Below are positions 35,208 through 45,845 of a DNA stretch of 64,000 bases, one piece after another. The number at the start of each line of letters is the position of its first letter. The first letter of the stretch is position 1. The notes under the pieces were generated by a model. The model was not told where the DNA came from, did not search any database, and was given only the letters and a program-made list of their open reading frames with translations. The stretch lies in IMG/VR virus record IMGVR_UViG_3300026488_000012, positions 62,001 through 126,000 of that record, one strand, 5' to 3'. The stretch is from a virus. The translations under genes were made by a program, and so were the position numbers.

Positions 35208-36221
35208 ATGGCTACTTTTAGAAAATATAGACGTCCAAGTAGAAGTTACAATAAAAAAACAGTTTTTAAAGTTCTAAGCAAGGACCAGATAGAGTATATG
35301 TTAAACCTGTTAAAAATGGAAGGACCTATTTATCTTAAAACTATAGAAGAACTTAAAGATATAGCTAAGAAACATAATCTAACCATCTTAGCTGGTATGG
35401 GTGTTAGAAAAAAATTTAAGAATGATTACGAGGTATTAGACTTTTTAGAAGAACTTGTTAAGATATTTATAAAATATAGCGATGATATAAAATCCAAGAT
35501 AGATGAAGAGTTACCTGAGACTATAAATCTTTACTCAGATAACCTTAACATTTCTACAGCTGTGTATCTTCTAACTATTATAAGCGATATACTATACATG
35601 CCTAGGTTATTAGACACGATTATAAGTATGTATGATAACGCTTTAAATAAAAAAGTTACTCTTTTTAAAGTAAGGGATAAAGTATTCCTTAACAAGATAC
35701 TATTTAACTTAGAGGAACTATATATTAACGATATGTTAAACAGTAAAAACATAAGCGCTATTATTGATAGTATAGGTAACTATCCATCTACTAACGTATT
35801 AAGTAACTCTGTTCCACTTAAGATAAGGAATGAGATAATCTCAGGAATTCTTGGTAGTAACAAATTAGGTAAAATCTTATCTACTATACTATCAAGCTTT
35901 AAAGTAGCTTCCAGTGATAAATATACTCTACATTACGATAGTTTAACAAGAAATAAAAACCTTAAAGCAGGGTTTGCTGGTAATCCTATTTATTACATTA
36001 GGAAAATTATAGCTGATTTAGAAATTAACAGATATGAAAAAAGAAAACTGGAAAAGAAAAAACTTGAATTACAGTTACAGTATATAAAAGAGAAAGCTTC
36101 TAAAGAAATGGACCCTAAAAAAGCTGAAATTTATAAAAAGCAAATAGAAATATTAGAAGATAAGATTGAAAAGTTAGAAGCTAAACAACGTATGTTCGAA
36201 GATAAGTTATCTAGAAAATAG
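35208..36221 (+). CDS. Unknown protein with C-terminal coiled coil (337 aa)
   Basis: The first 25 residues are very basic (FRKYRRPSRSYNKK). The last ~70 residues form a charged heptad-like coiled coil (KRKLEKKKLELQLQYIKEKA and on to the end). No domain recognised. It lies 16 bases after the previous gene and 17 before the next, in the structural block. Confidence 0.65.
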   Translation: MATFRKYRRPSRSYNKKTVFKVLSKDQIEYMLNLLKMEGPIYLKTIEELKDIAKKHNLTILAGMGVRKKFKNDYEVLDFLEELVKIFIKYSDDIKSKIDEELPETINLYSDNLNISTAVYLLTIISDILYMPRLLDTIISMYDNALNKKVTLFKVRDKVFLNKILFNLEELYINDMLNSKNISAIIDSIGNYPSTNVLSNSVPLKIRNEIISGILGSNKLGKILSTILSSFKVASSDKYTLHYDSLTRNKNLKAGFAGNPIYYIRKIIADLEINRYEKRKLEKKKLELQLQYIKEKASKEMDPKKAEIYKKQIEILEDKIEKLEAKQRMFEDKLSRK

Positions 36222-36238
36222 AAAAAAAGGAGATGATG

Positions 36239-38581
36239 ATGAAATTTTTAGATATGGACGCTACAGTAGATGACGCTACTGTAGCGTCTTCTTATAACGA
36301 AGAAGACTATATAATTAAAGACGTAGGTGAAGCCCTTGTTTTACTTAAAGCGGTAGATGATGTTCAAACAGGATTAGAAGAGATAGATGCAACTGAGAAT
36401 GCATTAGGTAAATCGATGGAAGCGTTAGCTTTAGCTACTGAGCTATGGATGGAGTATTCATCGATAAGTCCTGGTTTGGAAGATAGTTATGCTATAGAAG
36501 ATAAAACTAATAAGCTATTCCAACTTACTGACGAGTTAAATATAGAATTACCTCCATCTGCGGGTATGTTAGACAGCGATAAGGATGACGAAAGTAACAC
36601 TAACATCATCTTTAAAATATTAAAGGGTATATGGGATTTTGTAATTAGGATAGTTAGAGGATTTATAAGTCTTATACGTAGAATAATTAGAGGATTTATA
36701 ACTATAGTTAAAAAGATATTCGGTATAAATGACGTCTATGAAAAAGCAGAGAAAAAGAAAGAAGAAGATTTATCCAGACTTGCTGGTGGAGGAGGAGGTT
36801 TCTCCATAGGAGGCGTATCTAGATCAGGAGGTAGTTCTAGTAGCGAAAAAGCTGAGAAGGTAGTAGAAGAAAATAAAACAAAAACAGAAGAAGCTAAGAA
36901 GATATCTGAAAGCGTAGATAAAGCAACCGAGACTAAAAAACCAGAAGAAGCAGATGTGACTAAAACAGGTGTAAAGTCTATAGACGAAGCTATAGAGGAA
37001 TTAGAGAAAATGCCACAAGAGTTTAAAGACGATATATTAGAAGCAGCTAACGACATAGTTAGAAGAACTAAAAAATTAATCTATGAACACTTCAGAGCTA
37101 CATATAGCGGTACCAAGTATAGCATAAAACATATACAGACTTCTTTAGCATTTCCATACATACATGCTTGTTATCTAGCCGCTACTATTAACACATATGT
37201 AGATGTTATAGAATCTCATAAATACGTTAACGGTAGGACAACACTAAACGACTTTATTTCCAGTATAAACGGTAGATTAGCAGAAATAGAAAAAGTACTA
37301 GATGAAAAAAGGATACGTTCTTTTATAACTAACGATGAGTACAGTAACATATATGAGCTTATAGATACGTTAAATAAAGTATTAGGTTATACAGATACTC
37401 GTGAGTTTGCTAATGGTAGAACTATAAGAGGTGAGTTATCTGTTTTAGACTTACTATTTATTCTTATGGGATTCTTGGAAGAAGAGGCTGGTTACATAAT
37501 GGATAACAAATTCACAGAAGTTGTAAGTCCTATTAATGAAGCATTTAGAGGAAGTTTAACTCCTTTAATTAAATTTGAACATACAGCTGGTGATAGTTTA
37601 AAGAATTTAGAAAAAGAGATATTTAACAAGATAGGGTTTAAACTTGTGGATAATAAATACTACGTAGGTAAGATGGGAGATGTTAGACGTTATCTATCAG
37701 GTTCTTTTGAAAAGATAAAAGATAACGAAGAAATAAAGATAGATGTTCTGTCTATAAACGGTAATATACTACATATATTCGTAATTCCTAAAGAGGTTAA
37801 TCTTACGATAGATTACGAACCAGAGTTTATGAAAATGAGGATAAGCTTTAGTACCTTAATGAAGGAACGAAAAGGTGATTTAAAACTAATTAAAAAAGAT
37901 TTAAGAGAGTATATAAGATATATAAAAGACGTTAATGATTATTTACAAAGTTTCTTTGCTACTGTACGTGTAGGCAACTTTGTCATAACGGAAGATTTAT
38001 TCGATTATGATAGTATAACGTTACCAGGGTACGAAAATCCAAGAACTTATGAAGACATTAAAAGTATATTTGGTTATTTACAAAAGGTAAGTTTTCCTAG
38101 AATAAGAGACGAATTAGGGCTAGGAAAAGTACCTATAAATATGGTAGAGGATATGTTGGAAAACAGTATTTTAGCTAATTTAGACAAGTTAGAGAAGACA
38201 GTTGAAAGACTTGATAAATTAATAAAACGTTCTATTAAGTATACGTATAAATTAAACGTTAGAAAAAGTAAAGAGGAATATAAGAAAAATCCTATTTATG
38301 TAGATGGTAAGCCTATGTCTTATAACGAATATCTGGAATGGAAGAGATCAATTATAAATGAATTAACAGGTCTATATGTTAATGTCTCCGTTAGTATAAA
38401 ACAGGTTATATCTTCAGTACTAACTAAGTTTATTAAAAACATAGTTATGATGGCTGTTACTGATTTAAGAGTGATATTAGATAACCCTAATTTAATAAAG
38501 GCATACTACATAGACTTAGATGCAGAGAAAGCGTTTTTAGACAAATATTATAAATACTTAGAGGAAAGGGAGAAAGTATGA
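36239..38581 (+). CDS. MKFLDxD family protein 1, possible internal virion protein (780 aa)
   Basis: ATG 36239 (third of three consecutive ATGs, six bases after AAGGAG) gives MKFLDMDA, matching the starts of the next two proteins. Around residues 125-165 lies a long amphipathic to hydrophobic stretch (GIWDFVIRIVRGFISLIRRI continuing through FITIVKKIFG). A Gly/Ser-rich linker and an acidic-basic low-complexity segment follow. The C-terminal 500 residues are helical. The three-gene run and a helix able to insert into membranes suggest head proteins that are ejected with DNA; this is inference. Confidence 0.65.
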   Translation: MKFLDMDATVDDATVASSYNEEDYIIKDVGEALVLLKAVDDVQTGLEEIDATENALGKSMEALALATELWMEYSSISPGLEDSYAIEDKTNKLFQLTDELNIELPPSAGMLDSDKDDESNTNIIFKILKGIWDFVIRIVRGFISLIRRIIRGFITIVKKIFGINDVYEKAEKKKEEDLSRLAGGGGGFSIGGVSRSGGSSSSEKAEKVVEENKTKTEEAKKISESVDKATETKKPEEADVTKTGVKSIDEAIEELEKMPQEFKDDILEAANDIVRRTKKLIYEHFRATYSGTKYSIKHIQTSLAFPYIHACYLAATINTYVDVIESHKYVNGRTTLNDFISSINGRLAEIEKVLDEKRIRSFITNDEYSNIYELIDTLNKVLGYTDTREFANGRTIRGELSVLDLLFILMGFLEEEAGYIMDNKFTEVVSPINEAFRGSLTPLIKFEHTAGDSLKNLEKEIFNKIGFKLVDNKYYVGKMGDVRRYLSGSFEKIKDNEEIKIDVLSINGNILHIFVIPKEVNLTIDYEPEFMKMRISFSTLMKERKGDLKLIKKDLREYIRYIKDVNDYLQSFFATVRVGNFVITEDLFDYDSITLPGYENPRTYEDIKSIFGYLQKVSFPRIRDELGLGKVPINMVEDMLENSILANLDKLEKTVERLDKLIKRSIKYTYKLNVRKSKEEYKKNPIYVDGKPMSYNEYLEWKRSIINELTGLYVNVSVSIKQVISSVLTKFIKNIVMMAVTDLRVILDNPNLIKAYYIDLDAEKAFLDKYYKYLEEREKV

Positions 38582-39894
38582 AATTCTTAGACTTAGACTC
38601 TCAGTATAGGGAGAGTGAAAGAATTGTTTTAAAAGAAGTAGAAACTGCAAAAGAGTTACTAAACGACTACCTTGAACATAGTCTAAGTGATATAGAACTT
38701 AAAAGGGAAATAAACTCAGGTATAGAGGAACTAGATTATTTATTAACGCTTATAAATAAAGAAGGAATAACAAGTCCTTCTGTTTTTGCTTATACTGGGA
38801 TTAATATATCATATGGTACTGAAGATGCCGATGCTATGGTTGAATCAGCTAAGAGAATAGCTAAAGGTATATTTAAGTTTATTTTAAAGATTTTAGATAG
38901 GATATTAACGTTTGTTTCCAGTTTCTTTAATAAAGGTATATCATTAACAGAGAAATTATATCTGGCAGCTATTATACGTTACAGAGATATATTAGGTAAA
39001 AAAATAGATGAAAAGAATGGAAACAAAAATCAACCTCTGGATTTAAAAGAATTTAAGTTTAAATCTATAGTTAAGTATAAGGACTTCTTTATACTAACCG
39101 CATTAAAGAACAACAATACTATAGACCCTACTATGACTATGGAATATGTTAGGTCCACTCTAACTCTTTTTACAGATAATGTTATTACGTTTGATAATAC
39201 AGTAGATAGTCTAAACAATATAGTCAAAGGTATGAAGAACGACACAGTTAACGATAATACTTTAGTAGGTTATCTTGTAGAAAAGAATAAATCGATTATA
39301 CACGCATTGAGTCCTTTAAAAACTATGTTTAATAGAAATGACCTACTTAAGAAAATAATAGAAGAGGGTATGAAAAATAGAAAAGATGGTTTTGAAGTAT
39401 TTGTTATACCGTTTCCATTAAAAGGTATAGAAAACGGAAGTGTTAAATATCTTAAGGTATCTATCGTTAAACCTGAAACTTTATCTAAAATGAAAGCAGA
39501 TGAAATCAAAGGTCTAGACGACTTATACATAACAAAAGAGGAAGCTCTCGAATTAAGTAAACTCGGTATTAACATAGATAAGGTAGAAAACATTAAGATA
39601 AAATCTATGTCTTACAATGAAATCGATAACGTAGTAACTGCGTTTCAGGAAGCTAGTGAGAAGATTAAGAAGAAACTAAATGGGGATAAGATAGTTAAGA
39701 AGATAGAGAAACTAAGAAAAGCTACTATAGCAGTAGAATCAGGTAACTTCGATAGTAAGACATCTGGGATTAAAGTACAATATTATAATGCTGTACTAAA
39801 AACAGCAGTAGCGTTATTAGAATCTAGTAAAGAAATATATAAAAGCGGATATTGTGAGTCTCTTAAAAACTACATTATGGCTCACGAATATTAA
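38578..39894 (+). CDS. MKFLDxD family protein 2 (438 aa)
   Basis: It overlaps the previous gene by four bases (ATGA). The protein starts MKFLDLDSQY and has a hydrophobic, lysine-bearing helix at about residues 91-120 (IAKGIFKFILKILDRILTFV), in the same relative place as in its neighbours. The rest is helical with a strand-rich centre (FEVFVIPFPLKGIENG) that has a counterpart in protein 1 (LHIFVIPKEVN). The paralogy is therefore supported beyond the N-terminus. Confidence 0.65.
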   Translation: MKFLDLDSQYRESERIVLKEVETAKELLNDYLEHSLSDIELKREINSGIEELDYLLTLINKEGITSPSVFAYTGINISYGTEDADAMVESAKRIAKGIFKFILKILDRILTFVSSFFNKGISLTEKLYLAAIIRYRDILGKKIDEKNGNKNQPLDLKEFKFKSIVKYKDFFILTALKNNNTIDPTMTMEYVRSTLTLFTDNVITFDNTVDSLNNIVKGMKNDTVNDNTLVGYLVEKNKSIIHALSPLKTMFNRNDLLKKIIEEGMKNRKDGFEVFVIPFPLKGIENGSVKYLKVSIVKPETLSKMKADEIKGLDDLYITKEEALELSKLGINIDKVENIKIKSMSYNEIDNVVTAFQEASEKIKKKLNGDKIVKKIEKLRKATIAVESGNFDSKTSGIKVQYYNAVLKTAVALLESSKEIYKSGYCESLKNYIMAHEY

Positions 39895-39959
39895 AAAATT
39901 CTTTAATAGGAAAGTCGACATATTTTGATATTTTAAATCAAAAAAACAAGGAGAACAAA

Positions 39960-41498
39960 ATGAGATTTTTAGATTTAGACTTAAGAGATGACAGATTCAT
40001 AGGTAAAGATGATATCGACCCAGCTATCGTGGCGTTAGAGATCGGTGCAGGACTTAACGACCTAAATATGGAAATGGTTAAACTTGAAATGTTAGGTAGA
40101 GCTGAAGAAGCACTTGCTGAAAGTATTGATTTAGACGAACAAATCGCAGCACAAGGTGTTGCTAATAAAGCTACAGTAACATACGGTATTGAAAGTTTAG
40201 CTATTACTGCGACATTTCTAGGTGTAGACATTCCTGTAGAAGAAGTAGCTGCAGGTATTGAAGACAATGACCAAGAAGGAGCAGCTTCTACTAAGAAAGG
40301 ATTCCTAGATAAAGTTGTTGAAGGAATTAAAAAAGTAATTAAGAAAATTATAGAGTTCGTTAAAAAACTTGTTGATAAAGTTAAAAGCTTTTTCGAAAGC
40401 AAACAACTAGAAAATGTAGCTAAAAAAGCTGAAGAAACTGCTGAGAAACTAGAAGAGAAAGGTGTTACTGAAGTAAAAGATTGTAACCTTGATGACGAAG
40501 ATGTAGAGAAAGCATTCTTTAAAGTAGTTAAAGAAGTACCTGAATATCTATACGCTGGTGGTAAACTAGAATCTATTCCTGATGTTGAAAAAATGGTTAA
40601 CTGGTATGTTGATAAAGAAGTAGTTAACTTCTATAAAAAACTACACGAAATGATTAAAAACTTCAACCCTAAAGGTGCAATGGGAGATTTATTAAAGGCT
40701 CTTAAAGAAGCAGAGACTGGCTGTAACAACAATACTGAAGAGAAATGTAAAAAGAATTCTGAAGTATCTAAACAATTTAAAGACTTAGTTGCAAAAACAA
40801 TTAAACTTGCTAAAGATTTAGATGTGAAATTCACAGGTATTAACAAATTTGTCGTCGATGAACTTAATGGTAAAGCAGGTAAAAGACTTGCTAAACTTGA
40901 AAAACAAAATGGAATTAAATATAAATCAATTCTAATTCCAGGTAGTACAACTATTACAGCTGATGACAAAAATAGGGACGAAATTAAACTTAGAATACAA
41001 GGAACTTTATACCATATTCCATCTGATATTGACGCTGTTGCTGAAGAATTCGAAAATAAAAAATTCAGTAAAGAAGCAGTTGAGAAATTACTGAAATTAA
41101 TTAAATGGCAAACAGAAGCTATAGATAAAGAATTTACTATCAGCACTGAAAAACTTTACAAAAACGTTAAACCTTTAAGTGTTAAAGAACTAATGGATTA
41201 TAGTAAAGTAACTGAGTTCTATAGAGAGCAGGCTAGTAGTATCGCTACAGACATTAAAAATATATCTGATAAGGTCAAAGCAGAAATAGAAGATATAGAA
41301 GAAAAATTAAATACAGAAATGGGTAAAACAGGTGCAGGTACTAAAGCTGATATTCCGATACTAAGCAATGTAAAAAGTATAGTACAGGCAGTCGGTGACA
41401 AGACTTCTACGTTTACTAAAGATACAGGAAAAGTTACAAAAGCTATATCAGCTTACGCTGAATTACCAAAAGTTTGTTCAAAAATTTCTCTTGATTAA
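39960..41498 (+). CDS. MKFLDxD family protein 3, probably abundant (512 aa)
   Basis: The protein starts MRFLDLDLRD and carries an amphipathic lysine-rich helix at residues 113-149 (VVEGIKKVIKKIIEFVKKLV and on). Its codon choice (many GCA, GCT, GAA, AAA, CTT, ACT) is more uniform than that of its neighbours, as expected of a highly expressed virion protein. It is acidic and helical, ends YAELPKVCSKISLD, and has its own 65-bp leader and a strong terminator. An internal head or core role is inferred. Confidence 0.65.
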   Translation: MRFLDLDLRDDRFIGKDDIDPAIVALEIGAGLNDLNMEMVKLEMLGRAEEALAESIDLDEQIAAQGVANKATVTYGIESLAITATFLGVDIPVEEVAAGIEDNDQEGAASTKKGFLDKVVEGIKKVIKKIIEFVKKLVDKVKSFFESKQLENVAKKAEETAEKLEEKGVTEVKDCNLDDEDVEKAFFKVVKEVPEYLYAGGKLESIPDVEKMVNWYVDKEVVNFYKKLHEMIKNFNPKGAMGDLLKALKEAETGCNNNTEEKCKKNSEVSKQFKDLVAKTIKLAKDLDVKFTGINKFVVDELNGKAGKRLAKLEKQNGIKYKSILIPGSTTITADDKNRDEIKLRIQGTLYHIPSDIDAVAEEFENKKFSKEAVEKLLKLIKWQTEAIDKEFTISTEKLYKNVKPLSVKELMDYSKVTEFYREQASSIATDIKNISDKVKAEIEDIEEKLNTEMGKTGAGTKADIPILSNVKSIVQAVGDKTSTFTKDTGKVTKAISAYAELPKVCSKISLD

Positions 41499-41503
41499 TA
41501 AAC

Positions 41504-41541
41504 TAGATAACGGACTATAGTCCGTTATCTATTATCTTTTT
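41504..41541 (+). terminator. Terminator
   Basis: A perfect 28-nt inverted repeat (41504-41531) is followed by a T run. Confidence 0.85.
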
Positions 41542-41569
41542 TCATTGAGAAAACATTCAAGGAGTTTAT

Positions 41570-42106
41570 ATGTTAAATATGTTAAAAAAAACTAATAACG
41601 CGATTACGCCGAAAGTAATTAATTTACCTTTATTTTTTAAATTTAAAGACAAATACGAGAATCCTTTTATAAGTAATTTTTATTACGATATGACAGATAG
41701 TATTGTAATGGGATTAGCAAAGACGTTAGAGTTAATAATAAATGATGAAGAGCTTAATGGATATATTTTTAAAAATAAACCGTTTATAACTAATAATGCT
41801 TTAAGTAAATTAGTCGACACAGTATACACTAATACTACGGATGTATTTGCTAATGATTATAATTTACAAACAGAATTCAAAAATGTATTAAAAGATTTGT
41901 CTAAGGTATTTGAAAACAATATAACCAGTAAAGACCACTGGGAAGTGTATATACTAAAGGTAATTAACCTCTATAATCAGTCTACATTAAAACTCTTTGA
42001 TAAGTGTAGAAGTCTTAACGATGATTATAAACACTACAACGATGTTCTAGTGTATCTATTAGGACAGCTTACAAATAGAGAAATAATAGAGAGTGTAGTA
42101 GGATAG
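41570..42106 (+). CDS. Unknown phage protein (178 aa)
   Basis: A single-gene unit between two terminators, with CAAGGAGTTTAT before the ATG. The protein is helical, with moderately basic ends, and carries no recognised motif. Its stop lies within the following terminator hairpin. A structural role is possible from location only. Confidence 0.65.
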   Translation: MLNMLKKTNNAITPKVINLPLFFKFKDKYENPFISNFYYDMTDSIVMGLAKTLELIINDEELNGYIFKNKPFITNNALSKLVDTVYTNTTDVFANDYNLQTEFKNVLKDLSKVFENNITSKDHWEVYILKVINLYNQSTLKLFDKCRSLNDDYKHYNDVLVYLLGQLTNREIIESVVG

Positions 42107-42130
42107 TCCTACTACACTTATATGCTTTTG
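42092..42130 (+). terminator. Terminator with embedded stop codon
   Basis: A 27-nt inverted repeat (42092-42118) contains the TAG stop at its centre; a T-rich stretch follows after about ten bases. Confidence 0.7.
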
Positions 42131-42161
42131 TTTTTGATGAAAACACTATTAGGAGTTATCT

Positions 42162-43916
42162 ATGATTATAGCTAGAGTACCTTTGAACAATTTAGAATAT
42201 ACTATATATAAACCACTTATAACATCGGTTGTTAAGTCTTTTTCTATAAAATACTTAAAAGACCCTGATCCTTATTTAACATTTACAGCTGATGCCGATG
42301 TTTTCGGTTCAGGTATGTATGATACCGATTACTCCACGCAATACCAGAAAAGATTTATAGACGTAACATATGAGGTCAGACATGATGATGAAGGCAGTAT
42401 CGTTAATAGTATTAGATTTAACGACGGTTTAGTTTTATTCGACGATAAAGATTTGAAATACTTTAAAATCTTTGGAGAACCTATATCACATACTTTTAAT
42501 TTAACACTTAAGATAAGAAGTAGATTTAAAAATGAACTTAAGCAATTACTTAACCATTTTCAGATGGGTCAGATAGATGATGTTAACTATTTAGTAACAG
42601 ATGCAGATGTATTTTTCTCCATACCTAATAACCTATTAGACTTAGTTAGAAATATCTGCTATTTAAAGTATAACGACGAAGAACTATGGTTCAAATATTT
42701 TACTAAGTTTTCTACTATAGAACTTGATTTCTTAAATAGTAAATCAGGGAAGAAACAACTGCCTATATATCGTATAAAATATAAGGATTTAGCTATCCCA
42801 TTTTCAGCAGAGTTCTTAGATAAAGAAATAGAAAGAGAAGATGGATGGTTTTCTATAGAGATAGGTCTAAGGTTTAATTTAGACATAATAACATCTTTAA
42901 AAGTTCAATATCCTATACTAGTAGCTAACAGACCTATAGAAAAGAGGTTTATAATAATACCAGATAGACTTATAGAGTCAGTAGCATTACCTATAGAAAG
43001 GTCTCTTTACAACGATAAACTTATAAACACTTATTTGGAAAGAGTTAATAACCTCGTTTATAAAAAGATGCGAGAGTTAATGAACACTATAGATGTTGAT
43101 AAGTACATTAAAATATTTAAAGACATAGAAGACGATTATGATATCTTATTCGATTATAAAAAGAAGATAGAAGAATTACATAGCTTAGATAAGAATGTCA
43201 CTAATTATAACAAACTAAAAGAATTAATATTGGAAGCTATACATAAAGATATTAGTAAATACCTAGATACGTTCTATAGATTAAAGAACAATTTAAAAAG
43301 GGTATATCCTATCTATGATATTTGGAGAAACTATCTTACTTATAACGGGTATGAAGTTATTAACGTTTTATTATTACGTATTAGTCCTCGTTCTATGGTT
43401 TACCTTAATCTATACGAGTTATTAAACTTAGGATATAGTAAGGATGTTATTGACTACATCATCGACAATCATAGCTCAGAGATATTTAAATTAAAGGGGT
43501 CGGTATTTCATATGGAAATCTATATAGACGATTTACCATATAAGTATCTAGAAATAGTTAAGGAAGATACATATATAGAAGATTTAGATTTAGAGCTTAA
43601 GAGAGGAGATTTGATAGATAAAAGGATATTAGATCATAATCTAAATAACGAGGATCGTGTATATATAGACTTAAGACCAGTTTATCATTTGGTTATACGT
43701 ATCGCTAATGATTTTAGAAATATTAACTATAAAGTCAATACTGAGTATTTTAGTGTCTTAGGTCAGTTCTTTGCTATTAGAGACATAGAGAACTATTATC
43801 TTATGTCAGATAGGTCTATAATGAAAACAATCAACGCTTTAACTATAACGGCATTATCCGCTAGAGAAATGAGTCCTTTACTGTTAGAAGCTGTAAAAGA
43901 TATGAATAAGGAGTAA
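42162..43916 (+). CDS. Large structural-type protein (584 aa)
   Basis: The N-terminal 270 residues are strand-rich (YLTFTADADVFGSGMYDTDY, RFIDVTYEVRHDDEGS), and the rest is helical. There is no catalytic motif. It begins a run 42162-47620 of tail or baseplate-type genes with almost no spacing. I read it as a virion component of unknown place. Confidence 0.6.
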   Translation: MIIARVPLNNLEYTIYKPLITSVVKSFSIKYLKDPDPYLTFTADADVFGSGMYDTDYSTQYQKRFIDVTYEVRHDDEGSIVNSIRFNDGLVLFDDKDLKYFKIFGEPISHTFNLTLKIRSRFKNELKQLLNHFQMGQIDDVNYLVTDADVFFSIPNNLLDLVRNICYLKYNDEELWFKYFTKFSTIELDFLNSKSGKKQLPIYRIKYKDLAIPFSAEFLDKEIEREDGWFSIEIGLRFNLDIITSLKVQYPILVANRPIEKRFIIIPDRLIESVALPIERSLYNDKLINTYLERVNNLVYKKMRELMNTIDVDKYIKIFKDIEDDYDILFDYKKKIEELHSLDKNVTNYNKLKELILEAIHKDISKYLDTFYRLKNNLKRVYPIYDIWRNYLTYNGYEVINVLLLRISPRSMVYLNLYELLNLGYSKDVIDYIIDNHSSEIFKLKGSVFHMEIYIDDLPYKYLEIVKEDTYIEDLDLELKRGDLIDKRILDHNLNNEDRVYIDLRPVYHLVIRIANDFRNINYKVNTEYFSVLGQFFAIRDIENYYLMSDRSIMKTINALTITALSAREMSPLLLEAVKDMNKE

Positions 43917-43919
43917 TAA

Positions 43920-45176
43920 ATGGGATTGTTTAATGATGGAATCGATTATGAAAGTTATACAAGGTCAGTTATAAATGAAAACGATAAACAAATAGACACT
44001 GGTATAGCCATAGCGGATAAAACTAACTATAACTATATATTCGAATCTCAAACACCTATAGATTCGGTTATAAATCAGTTACCTGGTTATGTTATTAAAG
44101 TAACATATTTTAACAAATCACAAGGTAATGCTGAGGTCTACGAATATCCAGATTTTACACTTGATGACTTAATAGTTGAATATACAAAAATAGACAATAT
44201 GTCTTTATACTTAGAGTCTCCTATAGAAGCTACTGAGTTAAACAATTACGAGGGTACTGGTTATATAAAATCTCGTATAGAACCTCAACCAGGGGATTTC
44301 TTTTTAGCTAAGTTATACGACGGTAGATTAGGTTTATTTGTAGTTACTACTACAGACGCTATAACTTATAACTTTAGTAGGATATTTAAAATAACATTTA
44401 AGTTTTATTTATTCCCTTCTGATAAGGATTTAAATAAAATAGAAAAGAACACAGCATTAGAGTTAATAGCTGATGATAAATTAAACAGCTCTAGAGAAGA
44501 AATACTCTATGAGAAGTCCAGATATATAACGATTAGAGAAGTTATAAAAAGAGAGAATGAACTATTAGAAATATGGAAAAGAAGATTTATAACATCGTAT
44601 AATAACTATAATATAGGTTTCAGAGATGAGAACGGTTTCTTGGTAGTAGACCCGTATTTTGAAAAATACGTCGTATCTTTGATAGGATTAACTAACATTA
44701 AAGACGTAACTTTAACTAATTTAAATATGGAAGAACGTTCTATATTTGATGTTATCTTAGATAGAGATAAGATTGCATATGGTCTAATGAAACACTACAC
44801 CATAGAACCTGCTATAGATACGTTCTTCACACCCTTCTTGAAATCCTATGCTTATAATCAAATGGATAAGATAGTTAGATTAACTAAAGATGAGAATGAA
44901 CCATATTACGTATTTTCTAAAACACTATATGATAATTTAATACCAGAGGATAATGATGAAGAAGTGGTATTTGATTCTCCTATAGAATTAGGAGTTTATA
45001 GCGTTATTAACGATATTAACATCGATTTGAATATCCTAGATGAAATCTTAGATGAAATAAATGAATTAATAAAATCTGATAATGAACGACATATGTATTA
45101 CAAGATCCCTGTGGTTATTAATATTTTAAGATTTTACAAATTTAAGAATAACTATACTAACCATTTTCTATTTTAG
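43920..45176 (+). CDS. Conserved jumbo-phage virion protein (418 aa)
   Basis: The region EPQPGDFFLAKLYDGRLGLF followed by VVTTTDA and a strand-rich FKITFKFYLFPSD resembles a conserved structural protein of large phages that handles or packs tail components. The C-terminus is helical and acidic. It begins three bases after the previous stop. Virion location is inferred. Confidence 0.6.
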   Translation: MGLFNDGIDYESYTRSVINENDKQIDTGIAIADKTNYNYIFESQTPIDSVINQLPGYVIKVTYFNKSQGNAEVYEYPDFTLDDLIVEYTKIDNMSLYLESPIEATELNNYEGTGYIKSRIEPQPGDFFLAKLYDGRLGLFVVTTTDAITYNFSRIFKITFKFYLFPSDKDLNKIEKNTALELIADDKLNSSREEILYEKSRYITIREVIKRENELLEIWKRRFITSYNNYNIGFRDENGFLVVDPYFEKYVVSLIGLTNIKDVTLTNLNMEERSIFDVILDRDKIAYGLMKHYTIEPAIDTFFTPFLKSYAYNQMDKIVRLTKDENEPYYVFSKTLYDNLIPEDNDEEVVFDSPIELGVYSVINDINIDLNILDEILDEINELIKSDNERHMYYKIPVVINILRFYKFKNNYTNHFLF

Positions 45177-45185
45177 GAGTTAAAA

Positions 45186-45785
45186 ATGTTACCAAGAAAT
45201 CATCCATTGTTTAATAGTAGAGCTACTATTATGGAGATACTTACTAAAAATAAATACTTTGTGAAAGTTCCACGTATTTATTTATATTCTCCAGAAGAGT
45301 TAAAATACTTTGGTATGCATACCACTGAAATTAATGGTCGATTTGATAAAAAATCGAGTTTAGAACTAACAGACAGTTATAAGTCCCTATTAGAGATAGC
45401 GGATATAATCAACGACGGTATGCCTGTGCTTGTAAAAGAACCTGTTAAGTATATACCTAATATATACGAAAAGTTAACAGAAGTTATAGATATATTAAAA
45501 AACACGCCATTCCCTAATGAAGAAGAGAGAGAAGAACTTCTATTTAAACTGGAGATAGCGTTAGAAAAAATAGTTAAAGAGAACGGTGAGTATATAGGGA
45601 AGATTATTAACGATAATGATAGGTATACTAATTATACTAAACAAAGATTCGGTAAATTTATGACACCTAGAAGTATAGAGCATAAAGTTAAAATTGATAA
45701 TAATAATACACCTACTGACACTAATAAAGGACTAAATAGAAGATATGGTATGTATAAATTAAATCTCGATGATATAGAGGGTTAA
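45186..45785 (+). CDS. Unknown phage protein (199 aa)
   Basis: Nine bases follow the previous gene. The sequence is helical in the centre (EKLTEVIDILKNTPFPNEEE) and basic near the end. No motif recognised. The stop lies in the terminator at 45771-45796. Confidence 0.65.
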   Translation: MLPRNHPLFNSRATIMEILTKNKYFVKVPRIYLYSPEELKYFGMHTTEINGRFDKKSSLELTDSYKSLLEIADIINDGMPVLVKEPVKYIPNIYEKLTEVIDILKNTPFPNEEEREELLFKLEIALEKIVKENGEYIGKIINDNDRYTNYTKQRFGKFMTPRSIEHKVKIDNNNTPTDTNKGLNRRYGMYKLNLDDIEG

Positions 45786-45804
45786 CCCTCTATATCTTTT
45801 TTAT
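45771..45804 (+). terminator. Terminator with embedded stop codon
   Basis: A perfect 26-nt inverted repeat centred on GGTTAACC is followed by TTTTTTAT; the TAA stop is at its centre. Confidence 0.85.
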
Positions 45805-45845
45805 ATTTTGGTTTCCTATGAACTAATAGAGATAAAGGAGTATTT

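Noticed and set aside
36736-37056. Long antisense frame opposite the Gly/Ser and Lys/Glu-rich linker
   Set aside because: It is a by-product of low-complexity coding on the plus strand, with no ribosome binding site; similar antisense frames elsewhere were rejected on the same grounds.
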